Shown: positions 55,297 through 59,233 of the stretch, one piece after another
Layout: each line of letters opens with the position of its first letter
Position numbering within the stretch: the first letter of the stretch is position 1
Assembly: GCA_945638575.1 (NCBI GenBank)
Contig: CALZDP010000005.1
Span: 1 to 59,233 of the forward strand
Origin: an uncultured Clostridia bacterium
Lineage (GTDB): Bacteria > Bacillota > Clostridia > Christensenellales > Borkfalkiaceae
Direction of reading: 5' to 3'
DNA length: 59,233 nt
Program-made: the position numbers and the translations under genes
The notes under the pieces: model-generated
The model's database searches: none
What the model saw: only the letters and a program-made list of their open reading frames with translations
What the model was told of the DNA's origin: nothing

Positions 55297-55388
55297 AGCG
55301 GTAAAAAAATAAAAGACTAATATTTAAAACATTTCACAAAATAATCATTGTTTCGGCAAAAAATCAACTTTCTTTTGACATTTTGCGT
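55297..55388. other. AT-rich spacer before the htrA promoter
   Basis: No gene or clear structure is seen. Confidence 0.4.
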
Positions 55389-55417
55389 TTGATATGGCTT
55401 ACATAATTTGATATAAT
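55389..55417 (+). promoter_or_regulatory. Promoter of the htrA-like gene
   Basis: TTGATA (55389-55394), 17 nt, TATAAT (55412-55417). Leader of about 150 nt to the start at 55576. Confidence 0.7.
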
Positions 55418-55575
55418 GTTAACAATTGGGGTAAAACTGTTATAAAACGGGTTTGAGCGCCCCGTATAAAGTATTATAAAACGCTTACGCGATGATTTGT
55501 TACAATTTACCGCAAAAATTTTTAAAAAAGTTTACAAATTTGAAAAATGAATCAAAATATCAGGAGAGGTTTTTT

Positions 55576-56679
55576 ATGAAAAAATTTTTATCGCTTATTA
55601 TAGTAATGCTTAGCGTTTGCGCCATAGGGCTTGTCGGCTGTAAAGATATTGCTAACACTGTTAACCCCGACAATACGCCCGAAAAGGTGGTTTCTTACCT
55701 ATCGACTGACTCGACCGTCTTTAGTTCTACTGCGGACGTAGTGGACGAAGTAGCGGACAGCGTTGTGGAAATCAGTACGGAAACGGTTACCACGGGTTGG
55801 GGCATGCAGTACATTGTTTCGGGCGCGGGAAGCGGTGTTATCGTCGGTAAAAGCGAAGATAAATATTACGTTATTACCAACAACCACGTTATAGAAGGCG
55901 CAACCGAAATCACCTTACGCACAAGGGACGGCGTATCATATGAAGGCAAATTGCTTGCGGCCGATGATTCGCAAGATATCGCGGTCGTTACGGTAACGAC
56001 AAGCGACAATCTGAAAATTGCCGTTTGGGGCAACAGCGACGATTTGCGTATCGGCGAGGACCTTATCGCTATCGGTAACCCCTTGGGTAACCTTGGCGGA
56101 ACGGTTACAAAAGGCATACTTTCGGCTAAGGGCAGAAAGATTGTTATAGGCAATTACGCTATGACGCTTTTGCAGACGGACACAGCCATAAATCCTGGGA
56201 ATTCCGGCGGTGGACTGTTTAATATGCGCGGTGAACTTATAGGGGTAGTTAACGCAAAAACAAGCGATGAAGAAGTTGAAGGAATTTGCTTTGCAATCCC
56301 CTCTGTTACCGCAAAAACCGTTTACGAAAGCCTTGTGGAAAAGGGATACCTTGAAGGTCGCGCAACCCTTTCCGTAGAAGTTTCGTCAGGCAGTATTTCA
56401 AGCGGTATAGGCGGATCCGAAACGGTCGTTTACGTTACTGCGGTAGGAAACGTAAGTAACGACACCTTTAAATTGTACGACCGCATATATTCCTTAAACG
56501 GGCAAGTCATTTCGTCGGTTGCGGATTTTAACTACTTTCTTTCTTCAATAAAACCCGACGATACCGTAACGGTAAAAGTTTACAGAGGAAGTATTACGCA
56601 AGGGTACTTCGGAAACAGTATAACATTTTCAAACCAACTTACCGAATTTACGGTTAAAGCCGTTCAATACGGAATTTAA
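55576..56679 (+). CDS. HtrA/DegP-type serine protease, lipoprotein
   Basis: A 367-residue extracytoplasmic quality-control protease. I start at ATG 55576, with AGGAGAGG 8 nt upstream; the frame is open to 55492 but that part is not signal-like. MKKFLSLIIVMLSVCAIGLVGC ends in a lipobox (shown here as IGLVGC), so it is membrane-anchored by lipid rather than by the usual transmembrane helix. The catalytic triad is His in TNNHVIEGA (about 104), Asp in DSQDIAVV (about 134), Ser in NPGNSGGGLF (about 210). A C-terminal PDZ domain follows (about 275-355). Confidence 0.94.
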   Translation: MKKFLSLIIVMLSVCAIGLVGCKDIANTVNPDNTPEKVVSYLSTDSTVFSSTADVVDEVADSVVEISTETVTTGWGMQYIVSGAGSGVIVGKSEDKYYVITNNHVIEGATEITLRTRDGVSYEGKLLAADDSQDIAVVTVTTSDNLKIAVWGNSDDLRIGEDLIAIGNPLGNLGGTVTKGILSAKGRKIVIGNYAMTLLQTDTAINPGNSGGGLFNMRGELIGVVNAKTSDEEVEGICFAIPSVTAKTVYESLVEKGYLEGRATLSVEVSSGSISSGIGGSETVVYVTAVGNVSNDTFKLYDRIYSLNGQVISSVADFNYFLSSIKPDDTVTVKVYRGSITQGYFGNSITFSNQLTEFTVKAVQYGI

Positions 56680-56720
56680 TAAATTACAATATAAACACAC
56701 TTAAAAATCAACATACGAAA

Positions 56721-56797
56721 AATGCCTTCGGCGATTTTGAAAGGTCTTAAAAGTTGAAACTTTTAAAGCCGTTTCTTGTTGCCGAAGGCATTTTTTT
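56721..56797. terminator. Bidirectional terminator between htrA and membrane gene
   Basis: AATGCCTTCGGC/GCCGAAGGCATT (56721-56732 and 56781-56792) closing a longer inner helix, with T7 on the plus side. Confidence 0.85.
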
Positions 56798-56841
56798 ATC
56801 AAAACCGTTTAAAAGTCAAAAACACTTTTTTGCTTTTAAAA

Positions 56842-57645
56842 TTAATCGGTTTCGCATGATTTAGCGGCTTTTGCGAACTTCATAAGAAGTATGCCGCTGA
56901 CTAATTGGTAAGACAAAGTAAACAAGCCTGTAACTAGAATAATCGGTGATACCGCCGAAATAAGAGATAGGGCTGTTTTTATGATTTCGCTGTCGACGTT
57001 TCCTATAATGTTTTGCAGTAAAGTAGTGCCGAATAAAGATAGAACGACTGCCAACACATTGCCTAAAAAACTATACCCTGCTTTGATAAATATCATTATT
57101 GCGGCAAACGAACCTGAATGGTTGCCGACGCCGAAACCTTCGTTTATATCGATTGCGTTGTTTATGCAGTTCATAATTGATTTGTAAAACAAAACTTCTA
57201 AAACTACGCTTATTGCAATCAATATTATACTACCTAAAAACAGCAACAACAGATCGGCGCTGCTTGTTCCTACCGAAAGGAAAATTATCGGAATAAAACT
57301 AAAAAGTATAACTATTAAGGCTAAGCCGACTAAGATTAAATAACATATAAAATTAATCGCAAAGGGTATTTTTATGAATTTTGCGCCGATAGGATTAAGT
57401 TTTTTTGATCTTCCCAAACCGTAAGAAATCCAAAAACCTATAAGCATAAAAAGGGGCAAAATGTTTTCTAAAATAGCGGTAAATCCAAAATTGCCGACGA
57501 TTAAACTTACTACAAGCCGTATGGTTGCAAGTATGCACATTACAAGCATTAACGAACTGCCCGATACCGATAAAAGGGCGTTACTTACAGAGTCGTTTCT
57601 TTCGTCATTATAGACAAACTGACCGCTTTGGTTGAAATCTTCCAT
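56842..57645 (-). CDS. Uncharacterised multi-span membrane protein
   Basis: A 267-residue protein with about six helices (around 32-50, 55-75, 98-125, 130-155, 180-205 and 228-255) and a hydrophilic, acidic N-terminus of about 25 residues. No family motif is seen. AAGGAG lies 9 nt before the ATG. It lies alone between htrA and ftsZ, convergent with htrA. Confidence 0.7.
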   Translation of the reverse strand: MEDFNQSGQFVYNDERNDSVSNALLSVSGSSLMLVMCILATIRLVVSLIVGNFGFTAILENILPLFMLIGFWISYGLGRSKKLNPIGAKFIKIPFAINFICYLILVGLALIVILFSFIPIIFLSVGTSSADLLLLFLGSIILIAISVVLEVLFYKSIMNCINNAIDINEGFGVGNHSGSFAAIMIFIKAGYSFLGNVLAVVLSLFGTTLLQNIIGNVDSEIIKTALSLISAVSPIILVTGLFTLSYQLVSGILLMKFAKAAKSCETD

Positions 57646-57752
57646 TTAAAATTTCTCCTTATAAAAAATTTGTATATATTCATATACCGTATATATTATG
57701 ATATTTATTTCTTTTGCTGTCGATATCTTATGAGCAGACTATATAATATATA

Positions 57753-57791
57753 CAAAAAAATCCCTTGGCTGTTAGCAAAGGGATTTTTTGC
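57753..57791. terminator. Terminator of ftsZ
   Basis: AATCCCTT/AAGGGATT (57760-57767 and 57778-57785) with T7 on the minus side and T6 on the plus side. Confidence 0.85.
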
Positions 57792-57826
57792 TTAAATTTT
57801 TAGTAATTACAGCATTTTAAGGCTTA

Positions 57827-59233
57827 TTACTTTTTGCCGAATAACCTGCGAACAAATGAAGGAACGTTGCCTTTATCTTTGCTGACGTTTGTTTCGGGAA
57901 GTTCGCGATGCTCCGTTTCACGCATAGAAGGTTCGGCATAATTTTCGATAGGTTCAGACTGCTTTTGCGTTCTATCCGGGAAGGTAGGTTCGTAAGGCTT
58001 TGCCTCCCCCCTATTGCGGTAACCGCTTAGGTTAGACGGGGTAACGTCCTGAGGGTTTTGGTCGAATTGCGACTTTGAGATAGTCATGTATTCTTCGGTA
58101 GGTTTTAACGGCTGTTTTGCCGATATATCCTGACGGGGCTGAGCGGGTACCGAGGGTTCTTCTTCTATACGTTTATCAAAACCGGTTGCGATAATGGTGA
58201 TAATGATTTCTTCCTGAAGATCGGGGTTACTTGTCATACCGAATATAATGTTTGCGGTAGGATCGATGATTTCCTGTACCCTGTCGGCGGCTTCGTTAAC
58301 CTGCGCGATAGATAAATCCTTACCGCCGGTAACGTTCAAAATTATACCGTGTGCGCCTTCGATAGTGGTTTCTAAAAGCGGACTTGCAACTGCCTGACGA
58401 ACTGCCTCGATAACGCGGTTTTCGCCTTTCGCCTTGCCTATACCCATATGCGCCAAGCCTTGGTTTTTAAGAATAGTCCTTATATCCGCAAAGTCTAAGT
58501 TGATAATCGACGGCGTGGCGATAAGGTCTGCTATACCGCAAATACCCTGACGTAAAGTGTCGTCCGCATACTTAAGGGCGTCAACGAAAGGAGTATCGGC
58601 AGGTAATGCTTCCAACAACCTGTCATTGGGAATTATAATTATAGTATCAACGTATTTATAAAGGTTTGCGATACCCTTTTTGGCGTTTTGTTCACGCTTT
58701 TTGCCTTCAAAGTGGAAAGGTCTTGTTACCACCGCAACCGTTACGCAACCTGCGTCTTTAGCCGTTTTTGCTACGATAGGCGCGGCGCCAGTACCCGTTC
58801 CGCCACCCATACCGGCTGCAATAAACAAAAGGTCTACGCCCTTAACCGCTTCTTCAAGCGCCTTTTTGCTTTCTTCGGCGGACTGTTCTCCTATTAAAGG
58901 ATCTGCCCCTGCGCCCAAACCTTTGGTTACGCTTGCACCGATTTGAATTTTGTTTTTATCGTCGCATAACGACAGCATCAATGCCTGTTTATCGGTGTTT
59001 ACCGCTACAAATTCAGCCGTGTCTACACCGAGTTCTATCATTCTGTTTACCGCGTTGGAACCTGCACCGCCAACGCCTATTACTTTAATATTTGCTACGT
59101 GAGTTTTTGTCATACTTTCTGTGTCGGAATATTCCGCCTCCTCATTGTCTTCGTATGCGCTATAATAGTTTGCTTCTAACTCTGCCTGTCTTTGGGCTTC
59201 CAACTCTGCCTGTCTGCGCTGCTCTTCGAGTTC
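57827..59233 (-). CDS. ftsZ: Cell division protein FtsZ, 5' end beyond the window
   Basis: FtsZ is the tubulin-like GTPase that forms the Z-ring. The core has IGVGGAGSNAVNRM, the tubulin signature GGGTGTGAAP and NNDRLL-like IPNDRLLEALP. A variable linker (about the last 110 residues) leads to the C-terminal peptide VPSFVRRLFGKK, which binds FtsA/SepF-type partners. The frame stays open to the window edge. Its N-terminal extension has a Glu/Gln/Arg-rich repeat (RQAELEA twice) followed by an acidic stretch, before MTKTHVANIKV at 59113. No ribosome binding site is seen at 59113, so I treat the gene as partial. Confidence 0.95.
   Translation of the reverse strand, partial: ELEEQRRQAELEAQRQAELEANYYSAYEDNEEAEYSDTESMTKTHVANIKVIGVGGAGSNAVNRMIELGVDTAEFVAVNTDKQALMLSLCDDKNKIQIGASVTKGLGAGADPLIGEQSAEESKKALEEAVKGVDLLFIAAGMGGGTGTGAAPIVAKTAKDAGCVTVAVVTRPFHFEGKKREQNAKKGIANLYKYVDTIIIIPNDRLLEALPADTPFVDALKYADDTLRQGICGIADLIATPSIINLDFADIRTILKNQGLAHMGIGKAKGENRVIEAVRQAVASPLLETTIEGAHGIILNVTGGKDLSIAQVNEAADRVQEIIDPTANIIFGMTSNPDLQEEIIITIIATGFDKRIEEEPSVPAQPRQDISAKQPLKPTEEYMTISKSQFDQNPQDVTPSNLSGYRNRGEAKPYEPTFPDRTQKQSEPIENYAEPSMRETEHRELPETNVSKDKGNVPSFVRRLFGKK

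Overview
The window is a chromosomal segment of a low-G+C, Gram-positive, anaerobe-like bacterium, most likely an uncultured gut member of the Clostridia (Bacillota). The evidence is the large SRP RNA with an Alu domain, T-box leaders on ileS and thrS, an infC leader of the Bacillus type, HemZ, NrdR, a YtxC-type sporulation protein next to thrS, a TSCPD protein and a DUF4364 protein, and the Firmicute gene order yebC-ruvC-ruvA-ruvB-queA-tgt-yajC-secD-secF-recJ-relA-MBL-hemZ. It uses the standard genetic code. I see no phage, intact insertion sequence, rRNA or CRISPR array.

Layout. 1-1430: an XRE regulator divergent from an unknown four-helix membrane protein, with three evenly spaced operators between them. 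1624-20961 (minus strand): pnp, rpsO, hemZ, an MBL hydrolase, relA, recJ, secF-secD, a YrzE-like membrane protein, yajC, tgt, queA, ruvB, ruvA, ruvC, then a ~0.9 kb gene-free stretch holding a candidate structured RNA, then yebC. 20964-25460: a SpoU-type methyltransferase, rplT-rpmI-infC with attenuator leader, and thrS with a T-box. 25495-31298: ytxC, a Ca2+-type P-ATPase, a lipoprotein, nrdR, a DUF1294 protein and an unknown protein. 31395-32644: three small plus-strand genes (HPr-like, DUF4364, TSCPD). 32715-40135: two unknown membrane or surface proteins, RluA-type synthase, RlmI-type methyltransferase, and type 2 ileS with a T-box whose promoter is divergent from the SRP RNA. 41232-49500: a HAD nucleotidase, pyrG, a LysR/antiporter/MgtC module, a kinase-like protein, a serpin lipoprotein and tRNA-Pro(CGG). 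49548-59233: GNAT, an ABC exporter, typA, an FNT channel, a broken reading frame, an HtrA lipoprotein, a membrane protein and ftsZ, which runs off the right edge.

Most of the window is conserved housekeeping: translation, tRNA modification, recombination repair, Sec export, stringent response and division. The less ordinary signals are: a ~28-bp dispersed sequence present in at least 14 copies, both between and inside genes; a promoter-to-terminator unit of ~160 nt encoding an unidentified RNA; a terminator-like hairpin whose 3' arm contains a Shine-Dalgarno sequence; an ATT start for infC; a possible ATA start for the serpin; a charged repetitive N-terminal extension on FtsZ; and tandem hairpin arrays near tRNA-Pro and in the leader of a surface protein.
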